From: Brasilonema angustatum HA4187-MV1
GTDB taxonomy: Bacteria > Cyanobacteriota > Cyanobacteriia > Cyanobacteriales > Nostocaceae
Reading direction: 5' to 3'
Assembly (NCBI GenBank): GCA_019359695.1
Contig: JAHHGV010000033.1
Span: 1-64,000 of the forward strand
DNA: 64,000 nucleotides
Below the pieces are notes generated by a model. That model searched no databases. It was not told the origin of the DNA and worked only from the letters and a program-made list of their open reading frames with translations. Numbering within the stretch: position 1 is the stretch's first letter; every line of letters starts with the position of its first letter. This document shows positions 45,490-53,557 of this stretch, one piece after another. A program made the translations under genes and the position numbers.

Positions 45490-46461
45490 GTGAATGTTAA
45501 TATCAGTTCTCAATTGCTAAAACGAGTCTTTACTTGTTTACTCTCAATTAGTTTAGTCGCAGGCTGCGAATCAATGCAAGCGCAGCAAATAACTATACGA
45601 GAGAATAACGTTGTTTATGGTCAGAGTAATGGCGAATTAGCTGACCAAGGTTACACGCGCACTTACGATATTTATACGCCAAAGTCTTATTCTCCTAGTC
45701 GTCCTATGCCATTAGTTATGGTATTTCATGGAGATGAAGGCAGTGGACGCTCAATTAGTAATGTATCTCAATTTAATAAATTAGCAGACCAAAAAGGGTT
45801 TATTGTCGTTTATCCTGATGCCATTAACCAGAGATGGAGCATAAGAAAGAAGAAGGAAAGAAATATTGATGATGTTTCTTTTGTGAAGAATTTAATTAAT
45901 CATATAGAAAAAGTTAGAAATATTGATAGCCGTAGAATATACGCTAGTGGCTTTTCTAGAGGTGGAATACTAACCCAAGCTTTGAGTTGTCAACTATCTG
46001 ATAGAATAGCAGCTTTTGCTTCAGTCGCTGGTTCTTTGCCAAGCCGACTAAAACCAAAATGCCAACCAGAAATGCCTGTATCTATGTTAATGATTAATGG
46101 CACAAACGACCAATCTGTACATTATCAGGGTGATAAGAAAACTCAAAAAGGATCGCTCGTTTCTATTCCAGAAGCAATAGAATTTTGGCGTACTCACAAC
46201 CAATGTCCTGAATATACTGCCAATAATGTATCATTTGTGGCTGGCAATCAGAGCGATCGCTCAAAACTTAAAACCTATTCCTACTCCGGTTGTAGCGCTG
46301 GTTCCGAGGTTGTAGAATTAGCTGTAGTCAACGGCGGACATCTCTGGTACGGTGGTAGTTCTACTGATAAAGATGTAAATGACTTCAATAAAGATTTGGG
46401 TTTAGACTCAACTCAGACGATTTGGGACTTCTTTGAGCGTCATACTTTACCTTTAGTTTGA
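45490..46461 (+). CDS. PHB-depolymerase-like esterase (LpqC family), lipoprotein
   Basis: A 323-residue protein, GTG start. The signal ends in LVAGC, a good lipobox, so it is probably lipid-anchored. The esterase core has the oxyanion segment MVFHGDEGSG, nucleophile Ser156 in GFSRGG, an acid in INGTNDQSVHY and the late His in VNGGHLWYGG. Family members include polyhydroxybutyrate depolymerases and feruloyl esterases; the substrate cannot be told. It follows the DUF1400 hydrolase after 360 bases of repeat-rich spacer. Confidence 0.88.
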   Translation: MNVNISSQLLKRVFTCLLSISLVAGCESMQAQQITIRENNVVYGQSNGELADQGYTRTYDIYTPKSYSPSRPMPLVMVFHGDEGSGRSISNVSQFNKLADQKGFIVVYPDAINQRWSIRKKKERNIDDVSFVKNLINHIEKVRNIDSRRIYASGFSRGGILTQALSCQLSDRIAAFASVAGSLPSRLKPKCQPEMPVSMLMINGTNDQSVHYQGDKKTQKGSLVSIPEAIEFWRTHNQCPEYTANNVSFVAGNQSDRSKLKTYSYSGCSAGSEVVELAVVNGGHLWYGGSSTDKDVNDFNKDLGLDSTQTIWDFFERHTLPLV

Positions 46462-46462
46462 A

Positions 46463-46790
46463 AGGGTGTAGGGGTGTAAGGGTATAGGGGTGTAAGGGTG
46501 TAAGGGTGTAGGGAAGAAGTAGAATGGTAGGTTGGGTAAAGCGTAAGCGAAACCCAACAGACGTTTGATATTGTTGGGTTTCACTCCGTTCAACCCAACC
46601 TACGACTTCTTTTAGAAGTCAATAATCTTGTTGTTCACAAATGATTTAGACTGCTATATCACAGAAATACAGGACTTACGCACTGAAAACCCGAAACCTC
46701 GATCCCCCCTAGCTTCAAAAGGGGGGAATCTTAAAAGCCCCCTTTTTAAGGGGGTTGGGGGATCTCTTGTGCGTAAGTCTTAAAATATCT
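46463..46790. repeat. Repeat-filled spacer: GGGTGTA array, GTAGGTTGGG hairpin, AGGACTTACGCAC element
   Basis: GGGTGTA array at 46463-46512. A 77-bp inverted repeat at 46528-46604 has ends GTAGGTTGGG / CCCAACCTAC and inner arms GAAACCCAACA / TGTTGGGTTTC. An element at 46671-46780 shares both ends and the inner GGGGGTTGGGGGATCTCTT with the one inside the DUF928 gene. No gene. Confidence 0.85.
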
Positions 46791-46794
46791 CTAC

Positions 46795-47769
46795 TTATTT
46801 TCCTGTCAATCTATCTAAAAAATCAATCTTCACACCCAGGTTGATTATCGCTCTTCCATCACGAGTTTTGATCTCTGCATTATTAAGACCAATTATGTAA
46901 GGTTGATTACCTATCACACCAATAATTGGTCCCCCGGAAGAACCACCAGTGGTATCACAGTCGTGTAACAACACATTGCCTTCTTCACCCACGATGCTAC
47001 AACCTTGTTGCACGCTGGCTGTCCATCCCTTACCTGCGGTAAAAAATCGATACTTTTCTTTGTTTGTGTTAGGGAAATCGCCAGAATAACCAACGAAAAT
47101 ATATTTATTCCGGTTTTTGGTGAGAGTTGATGAGGGTAAAGATTTCCAACCAAGATATCCGTATTTTAAGCCGATAGGTTTATTGAGTTTCAAAAGCGCC
47201 CAGTCGTCAGTTTGATTCTCTAACTTAGTTTTAGTGAAATCAGTGCCATAAACGACATTTTGAACTTGGGCAATATCCGATTCATCCGCGACTTTGCCAT
47301 TGATAAGATTTGGGAGAAACAAGATTTTTTGACTAGCTTGGTGTGTTTCAGGATCAATCACGCAGTGTGAATTGGTTAAAACGACATCTTCACTAATTAA
47401 TGTACCTGTGCAATGATATTCCTCGCCTTTGGTGGTTAATCCCTGTACTCTACCAATTGCCGACCAAGGATATTGTCGGCTTAACATAGGAACTCGGTCA
47501 TCCCAACCAATAACTCCTCGGCGTTTAAATTCTTGATCATCGGCTTTATCTGGTTTATTCGTCTGTTGCAAATTACCAGGTTGAAAGGCTTTACCGTTTC
47601 CTTTGATACTGAAGTTCTTCACATCTTGCAATTTAGTATATTTGGGTGGAGTTGTTTTTGCTGGTGTGGTTTGGGCGTTTGCATTCCACCAAGTGTTTAA
47701 CGTAATTCCGCTGATAGTTGCTGCGATAAATAATGCAATTGATTGTTTGCTGATGAGTTTGTTTTTCAT
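46795..47769 (-). CDS. V8-like trypsin-fold serine protease, exported
   Basis: A 324-residue protein with a signal peptide ending near NANAQT. The S1B/V8-like domain starts at about 85 (GVIGWDDRVPMLSRQYPWSA). The catalytic triad is His135 (LTNSHCV), Asp189 (TDDWALLKL) and Ser278 (TTGGSSGGPI). Two cysteine pairs (HC...HC, GC...DC) suggest disulfides outside the cytoplasm. The pro-region (35-85) could need cleavage for activation. It lies downstream of a CHAT-TPR gene on the same strand; activation of one by the other is a testable inference. Confidence 0.92.
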   Translation of the reverse strand: MKNKLISKQSIALFIAATISGITLNTWWNANAQTTPAKTTPPKYTKLQDVKNFSIKGNGKAFQPGNLQQTNKPDKADDQEFKRRGVIGWDDRVPMLSRQYPWSAIGRVQGLTTKGEEYHCTGTLISEDVVLTNSHCVIDPETHQASQKILFLPNLINGKVADESDIAQVQNVVYGTDFTKTKLENQTDDWALLKLNKPIGLKYGYLGWKSLPSSTLTKNRNKYIFVGYSGDFPNTNKEKYRFFTAGKGWTASVQQGCSIVGEEGNVLLHDCDTTGGSSGGPIIGVIGNQPYIIGLNNAEIKTRDGRAIINLGVKIDFLDRLTGK

Positions 47770-47776
47770 GGGTATT

Positions 47777-48297
47777 TATTGTTGTGTTGGTTTGATAGTT
47801 TTTGTATGTCGTCTCTTCCAAGCGAAGAAACCTCACCCGCCTTCGGCACCCTCTCCTTCAAGGAGAGGGTTTAGAGAGTCTTTCTCCCTCTCCTTTATAA
47901 GCAGAGGGCTGGGGTGAGGTATCTCGGTGTCGTTTCTAACCATAGAGCTGGGGTATTGTTGTGTTGGTAGTTTTTGTATATCGTCTGTTTCCCAGGCGAA
48001 GAAACCTCACCCGCCTACGGCACCCTCTCCTTCAAGGAGAGGGTTTAGAGAGCTTTTTCTTTCTCCCTCTCCTTTATAAGCAGAGGGCTGGGGTGAGGTA
48101 TCTCGGTGTCGTTTCTAACCATAGAGCTGGGGTATTGTTGTGTTGGTAGTTTTTGTATATCCTCTGTTCCCTGGCGGAGAAACCTCACCCGCCTTCGGCA
48201 CCCTCTCCTTATAAAGGAGAGGGTTTAGAGAGTCTTTCTCCCTCTCCTTGAAGGAGAGGGAAAGATTTTAGCGTAGCTAAAAGCGAGGGTGAGGTTT
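47777..48297. repeat. Three tandem ~178-bp units filling the CHAT-V8 protease spacer
   Basis: Units begin TATTGTTGTGTTGG at 47777, 47954 and 48133. Each holds CCTCACCCGCC, CCCTCTCCTT-GGAGAGGGTTTAG and GGCTGGGGTGAGG parts. The array starts seven bases from the protease start codon and runs up to the CHAT stop codon, so it forms the entire leader of the protease transcript. Confidence 0.9.
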
Positions 48298-51200
48298 CTA
48301 ACGCCACTCTCCCTGAACAGTGAAACCCGCCCAGTAATAGGGGCTACGCCATTTTGGGTTTTCCCATAACTTGCGTTGTGCTGCACGTAACGCCTCTGAT
48401 GGAGTTTTCTTTTGCTGCAACAAAACTGTGTAAAATTCCTGCATTAGTATTGATGTGCCTTCATCGTTAACCTCCCACAGCGATAGCATAACCCGCGCTG
48501 CACCCGCATACATTAACCCGCGTGTCAACCCCACTAAACCTTCACCGTTGACATTTTTACCAAGTCCGGTTTCGCAGGCACTCAAGACGATTAACTCTGC
48601 TGGGTAGTCTTGGTTAAACAAATCTTCCAACCGCAAGTATCCTCTGATTGGCTTGCCTTTTTTATCAAATAATGACAGTACAATCCCGGATAACTCTGGT
48701 TGTTCTGGATTGACAAACCCGTGAGTGGCAAAATGCAGGATACGGAATTGATTGAGGGTTTTGCTTGTTGCCCAGTCGTAATTAGCATCAAAGTTCAATG
48801 CTTCCAGGCTAGTTGCTGCTGGTATCAGTTTTAAAATTCCTTTTGCTTCTTCTGCTGTGTTGGCTAGCCTGTCCAAACCATCGCGTTTCAGGCTTCTGGC
48901 GGAACGGTCGAGGGCAGAACGTTCTGATTGAGGAATGTCAAGGTTAGGACCAGGAGGTTGGGGTTTGTCAGTTTCTCGGCAATCTTCTGATGAGGTGAAT
49001 CGGCAGTCTGTTGCACTGTATACCGGATCGGCGAGAATGGCTATGGCTTTGGGTGCGCTTTGGCGGTTGGCAAGTTTTTGGCGTTGGATGGCAATGGTAG
49101 AGGCTGAGGGTAAATTGATAATTTCATGGTTTATCATCAGTGGTTGGTATTTACTTGAAGTGATATCAGCTAATGCCCCAAAGGGAATGGTTTGCAGCCC
49201 ACCATCAGCAACAATCACCAAACGCTTTCCTGTTAATTTATCGGCAACAGGTGCAAGAATAAGTTGAGTGAGTTGTTTTGCGCTGTTAATCGCTAAGTCA
49301 GTAGCTGTTACTTGCTGCGAATCTTCACGGAACCTCGATGCGACTTTTTCTATTTCCTTTTGTCCGGGGAGTGTGTAAACTTGCATAGAGGTGGGAGTGA
49401 CTGCCCACAAATAACTGTGTTCTTCTCCCAAGGAATATTGCAATAGCAGAGTGTCTTTATCAAGTTGTTGTTGGATTTGCGGTAATTTGAGAATGTCCTT
49501 TTCGGGGTTTGGGTTTGTCAGTTTTGCATATTCTGGGCTAGTGGTACGGATTTTGGCTTGCACTTCCTGGTGTTGTCTGAGAAGATCTTCAATTTCTGTG
49601 GTGTGTCTTTTAATAGCTGCTTTGGTGATGAAGTCGTTTTTATTTGGTGAAGAAGCTAAATTTTGCCGCAGTGTCTGTGTTGCATCAATTTGCTGTAGTA
49701 AGTTACGTTCTTGTTGTACGAGTTCTGGGTTTGCGCCTTTGAGAATTTTGGCATTTGCTTCGGTTAATAGTTCTATCAAACTTCTGGCGCGGGAGCGTTC
49801 GCTGATGTGTAGGCCTAATGCGGCGTATCCTTGGGATGGATCTTTTTTGTGCAGTTGCATCAGCAGGTCGATGTAGAATTTGTAAACGTCCTGTTGAGTA
49901 GCAAAGTAGGAAGTGCGGAGTTCTTGTCTGTCGATTTTGGTGCGTAATTCTTCGATAATTTTGATTGCGGCTTCTATGTTAGTGCGGGCTGCTTGTAGGT
50001 TGCTGCGATCGCGTTCGAGGTACGCGAGGTTGTAAAGGGTTGTAGCTTCTCCTGCTTTGTCGCCGACTTGTTTTCTCAAAGGCAGAGCAGAGTTGTAGTA
50101 TTTGAGGGCACTCTGGTTGTCTCCTAAATCGGAGTAGACTTTGCCAATATTGTTGAGGGTAGTAGCTTCTCCTGCTTTGTCGCCCACCTCTTTCATTAAA
50201 GGCAGAGCAGAGTTGAGGTATTTGAGGGCACTTTGTTTATCTCCTAAATCGGAGTAGACTAAGCCAATATTGTTGAGAGTTCTTGCTTGTCCTGCTTTGT
50301 CGCCGACTTGTTTTCTCAAAGGCAGAGCAGAGTTGTAGTATTTGAGGGCACTGTGCTTGTCTCCTAAATTGGAGTAGACTAAGCCAATATTGGTGAGGGT
50401 AGTAGCTTCAAGAGCTTTGTTGCCCACTTGTTTGATCAAAGGCAGAGCAGAGTTGAGGTATTTGAGGGCACTCTGGTTATCTCCTAAATCCGAGTAGACT
50501 TTGCCAATATTGGTGAGGGTTCTTGCTTCTCCTGCTTTGTCGCCGACTTGTTTTCTCAAAGCCAGAGAATCGTTGTAGTATTTGAGGGCACTTTGTTTAT
50601 CTCCTAAATCGGAGTACACACCGCCAATATTGTTGAGGGTTGTTGCTTCTCCTGCTTTGTCGCCGACTTGTTTTCTCAAAGCCAGAGAATCGTTGTAGTA
50701 TTTGAGGGCACTTTGTTTATCTCCTAAATCGGAGTACACACCGCCAATATTGTTGAGGATTGTTGCTTCTTTTGCTTTGTCGCCGACTTGTTTACTCAAA
50801 GGCAGAGCAGAGTTGTAGTATTTGAGGGCACTCTGGTTGTCTCCTAAATCGGAGTAGACTGAGCCAATATTGTTGAGGGTAACAGCTTGCTGTACTTTGT
50901 CGTCCACTTGTTGACTTAAAGGCAGAGCAGAGTTGTAGTATTTGAGGGCACTCTGGTTGTCTCCTAAATCGGAGTAGACTTTGCCAATATTGGTGAGGGT
51001 AGTAGCTTCAAGAGCTTTGTTGCCCACTTGTTTGATCAAAGGCAGAGCAGAGTTGTAGTATTTGAGGGCACTCTGGTTGTCTCCTAAATCGGAGTAGACT
51101 GTGCCAATACCAAGCAGGGTAGTAGCTTCCCATTTTTTATCCCCTGCCTTCTGCCACAATACCAGCGCTTCTTGCCATTTTTCTATTGCCTGTCGCAAAG

Positions 51201-51447
51201 ATACTGCTGTCCTTTGTTTGTAAAGTGCTATCCCCTCATGAAAAACTTTTTTGGCTGCGGCGCGGGTTGGATCTTGCTGTGTTGTGACTGGTTGTTGTGC
51301 GATTTGCGACTCTTTTAATGTGGTTTTTGCTCTGACTGATTCGGATAAGAAAACGACACTTAGCAAGCAGATTAAGCTGTAAAGCTTAATTTTTGGTCTT
51401 AGATATTTGAAAAAATCGCTTTTTGTGGTTTTAGCTTTCATCTTCAA
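48298..51447 (-). CDS. CHAT protein with nine near-identical TPRs, exported
   Basis: A 1049-residue protein. The signal anchor covers about 20-40. A TPR-like entry (AIEKWQEALVLWQKAGDKKW) leads into nine 40-residue repeats (107-466) of TLNNIGKVYSDLGDNQSALK plus YYNSALPLRKQVGDKAGEAT, then a divergent tenth. A helical linker leads to the CHAT domain (about 740-1049): HFATHGF with His909, LSACETGLGK with Cys958, LSLWEVNDEGTS and the end YYWAGFTVQGEW. The dyad is intact. It is a likely periplasmic caspase-like peptidase gated by its TPR arm. The same-strand neighbour is the V8-like protease. Confidence 0.93.
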   Translation of the reverse strand: MKMKAKTTKSDFFKYLRPKIKLYSLICLLSVVFLSESVRAKTTLKESQIAQQPVTTQQDPTRAAAKKVFHEGIALYKQRTAVSLRQAIEKWQEALVLWQKAGDKKWEATTLLGIGTVYSDLGDNQSALKYYNSALPLIKQVGNKALEATTLTNIGKVYSDLGDNQSALKYYNSALPLSQQVDDKVQQAVTLNNIGSVYSDLGDNQSALKYYNSALPLSKQVGDKAKEATILNNIGGVYSDLGDKQSALKYYNDSLALRKQVGDKAGEATTLNNIGGVYSDLGDKQSALKYYNDSLALRKQVGDKAGEARTLTNIGKVYSDLGDNQSALKYLNSALPLIKQVGNKALEATTLTNIGLVYSNLGDKHSALKYYNSALPLRKQVGDKAGQARTLNNIGLVYSDLGDKQSALKYLNSALPLMKEVGDKAGEATTLNNIGKVYSDLGDNQSALKYYNSALPLRKQVGDKAGEATTLYNLAYLERDRSNLQAARTNIEAAIKIIEELRTKIDRQELRTSYFATQQDVYKFYIDLLMQLHKKDPSQGYAALGLHISERSRARSLIELLTEANAKILKGANPELVQQERNLLQQIDATQTLRQNLASSPNKNDFITKAAIKRHTTEIEDLLRQHQEVQAKIRTTSPEYAKLTNPNPEKDILKLPQIQQQLDKDTLLLQYSLGEEHSYLWAVTPTSMQVYTLPGQKEIEKVASRFREDSQQVTATDLAINSAKQLTQLILAPVADKLTGKRLVIVADGGLQTIPFGALADITSSKYQPLMINHEIINLPSASTIAIQRQKLANRQSAPKAIAILADPVYSATDCRFTSSEDCRETDKPQPPGPNLDIPQSERSALDRSARSLKRDGLDRLANTAEEAKGILKLIPAATSLEALNFDANYDWATSKTLNQFRILHFATHGFVNPEQPELSGIVLSLFDKKGKPIRGYLRLEDLFNQDYPAELIVLSACETGLGKNVNGEGLVGLTRGLMYAGAARVMLSLWEVNDEGTSILMQEFYTVLLQQKKTPSEALRAAQRKLWENPKWRSPYYWAGFTVQGEWR
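50050..51129 (-). repeat. Nine 120-bp tandem repeats inside the CHAT gene
   Basis: Nine direct 120-bp units, each one TPR. Units covering 50521-50640 and 50641-50760 differ at only a few bases. The block starting GTAGCTTCAAGAGC appears almost unchanged at 50401 and 51001, non-adjacent units, pointing to unequal crossing-over or conversion. Confidence 0.95.
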
Positions 51448-52357
51448 GTTGATATTAATAGTTATGCACAGGAAAATTAGTACCGTATAAATACGGCAGG
51501 TAGATACAAAATATTAAATTTTTATCAGAAAATATACGTAAATTGTCATGGAGATTAGTTTAAAGCCAGCGTGGACATTAAATCAACCTGGTTTCGTTTT
51601 CTGCAACAAAGTTTAGAGAAGTTGTCTTTTTGGAGTGGAAGATGATTTTAGAGTTGCTCATGGGTGTTTGTCCTCACTTTTATACTTCTATTTCTGAGGT
51701 TTGAGGACTTATGCAGTTTTTGTGATCGAAATTAGGGGTGTAGGGGTGTAAGGGTATAAGGGTGTAGGGGTATAAGGGGAAGAAAGTAAAACACTCTTAC
51801 CTGAGATCTTGCACCATAACTTTCGTCCGCCAAGAAATAAATTTCTTGGCTCAAAGTTCAAGTCCGTTAAAACTGAGATCTTGCACCATTCTCAATAACT
51901 GTAAGGTGGGCACTGCCCACAACGTAAAAATAGGAGTTTCGCGCGAACGATAAACAGTGCCCACCCTACAAAAATTGCTTTCGTCCGCCAAGAAATAAAT
52001 TTCTTGGCTCAAAGTTCAAGTCCGTTAAAACGGACTGGGTAAGTTTTTGAGGAGGCACTGCGTTGGGCGGGTTTCCCGACTTGAAGCATGTGCCGTTCCG
52101 TTTTAACGGACTTGGGTTATTAGCCTTGAACTTGAGTTCAAGGCATACTATCGGTGAGGTTTAAGATCTCAGTTACCCAATCTGATTCCAAAGTTGTCGC
52201 AACTAACGAATAAACCATTCACTTACACCCCTACACCCCTACTTCTTCTCCCCACCCTTACACCCCTATACCCTTACACCCCTAGTTTTGCTCACAAAAT
52301 CAAAAATGAGGATTAGCATAAGTAATGTAACTTCCTCACAATCCGCGCGACTTACTC
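51448..52357. repeat. Repeat-rich spacer with covarying hairpin elements
   Basis: About 900 bases without a gene. GGGTGTA-type array at 51735-51779. A hairpin element at about 51808-51895, flanked by GAGATCTTGCACCAT on both sides, holds GCC-AAGAAAT-AA-ATTTCTT-GGC (51829-51850). A larger element at about 51978-52170 holds the same hairpin (51987-52008), AGTCCGTTAAAACGGACT (52019-52036) and GCC-TTGAACT-TG-AGTTCAA-GGC (52123-52144). A CCCTTACACCCC array lies at 52219-52285. Confidence 0.8.
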
Positions 52358-53104
52358 ATGAACTTCTCGACTTATGTCATGCACTTAGTTGGTTCTGGTG
52401 CGATCGCTTATTATTATGCTTTGCAAATCCGTGATCTGAAAACCCGCCCTAATGTGCTTGCAGGCTTTCAGTTAGCAGAGTCTGGTTCAGTTCCATATCT
52501 GACAAAGCTGGGCGATCGCGCAGCAGCAGAAGGCGACACATGGCTTGCCGAAAAGCTGGCAAAACACGCATCCGATGAAAATAGGCACGGTCAAATTTTT
52601 GCCCATGCCTTAAAACAACTTAACAAAAAAGTTATAGATTTCAAAAGTTTGCCTCAGAATACAGAGGAAAAGAAAACTCAACAACGGCGCAGCCCCTTTT
52701 TTGCTGCATACTATGAAGGTTACTCTCAAGAGCAGCTTAAACCTGAGATCGTTGATTGGGATGTGTTCATGGCTAGCACCTACATCTTAGAGTTGGATGC
52801 TAGCAAAGACTTTACTCGCATGGCGAACGTGTTACCTGAAGATGATCCAATTGCTCGTAACCTCAAACTAGGGATGTTGAGCATTGCTAAGGATGAAACA
52901 GGTCATGCAGCATATCTTTATGAAGCCATGACACGGCGGATGTCTGCAATCCAAGTGCAGCAACTCGTGGATGAGTGGCGTACTCGTAAGGTCAACGCCT
53001 TGGTAGCATTTGCAGGTAATATGTTGCAAGGCAATGATAATAGATCTTCCTTGGTGCAAGATGGTGCGCCATCGGAGAGTGAATCTGAATTGATGGTTGC
53101 GTAA
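52358..53104 (+). CDS. Ferritin-like di-iron protein
   Basis: A 248-residue four-helix-bundle protein. Di-iron ligands are visible in the canonical order: Glu41 (QLAESGS), Glu74 and His77 (DENRHG), Glu145 (ILELDAS), Glu180 and His183 (DETGHA). This is the ferritin-like oxygenase/hydroxylase pattern (tRNA hydroxylase MiaE-like or related). The N-terminus STYVMHLVGSGAIAYYYA is hydrophobic and could sit at a membrane. The substrate is unknown. The last 25 residues are polar and probably disordered. Confidence 0.85.
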   Translation: MNFSTYVMHLVGSGAIAYYYALQIRDLKTRPNVLAGFQLAESGSVPYLTKLGDRAAAEGDTWLAEKLAKHASDENRHGQIFAHALKQLNKKVIDFKSLPQNTEEKKTQQRRSPFFAAYYEGYSQEQLKPEIVDWDVFMASTYILELDASKDFTRMANVLPEDDPIARNLKLGMLSIAKDETGHAAYLYEAMTRRMSAIQVQQLVDEWRTRKVNALVAFAGNMLQGNDNRSSLVQDGAPSESESELMVA

Positions 53105-53119
53105 AGAAAAAGGGGTGTA

Positions 53120-53386
53120 ATACCATTTCACGAAATTCTTGATACAAATGATTAGTCTCTAATTCTTTCTCCCCTGCTCCCCTGCTCCTCTGCTCCTCTG
53201 CTCCTCTGCTGCCTATTTGTATCAACCTTAAAGTGAAACGGTATAAGGGGGTAAGGGTGTAATACCATTTCACGAAATCCTTGATACAAATGATTAGTCT
53301 CTAATTCTTTCTCCCCTGCTCCCCTGCTCCTCTGCTCCTCTGCTCCTCTGCTGCCTATTTGTATCAACCTTAAAGTGAAACGGTAT
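53120..53386. repeat. Tandemly duplicated ATACCATTTCAC element
   Basis: Two copies (53120-53244 and 53262-53386, period 142 bp), ends ATACCATTTCAC and GTGAAACGGTAT, interior with TGATACAAATGATTAGTCTC and CTGCTCCTCTG runs. A diverged third copy lies at about 59907-60010. Confidence 0.9.
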
Positions 53387-53463
53387 AAGGGGGTAGGGGG
53401 AAGAAATAGGAGGAGGTTAAGGGTGTAATGAATATAAAAAACTCCGTCAATACAACGTAAGCC

Positions 53464-53507
53464 ACCTACACCCCTACACCCCTACACCCCTACACCCCAC
53501 CCCTACC
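53464..53507 (-). repeat. CCCTACACC array (inverse GGGTGTA)
   Basis: Five CCCCTACA units in a row; the minus strand carries GGGG runs separated by TGTA. It lies 50 bases beyond the 3' end of the TamB-type gene. Confidence 0.85.
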
Positions 53508-53557
53508 CTCCGGTGTTGTCGGCGGAAAGGGATTCTACGAACCTGAGGACAATCAAG

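Noticed and set aside
50050-51129. Tandem 120-bp repeats as a satellite or assembly artefact
   Set aside because: Every unit keeps the frame and encodes a proper TPR with position-specific differences, so it is coding repeat, although exact copy number could be affected by assembly.
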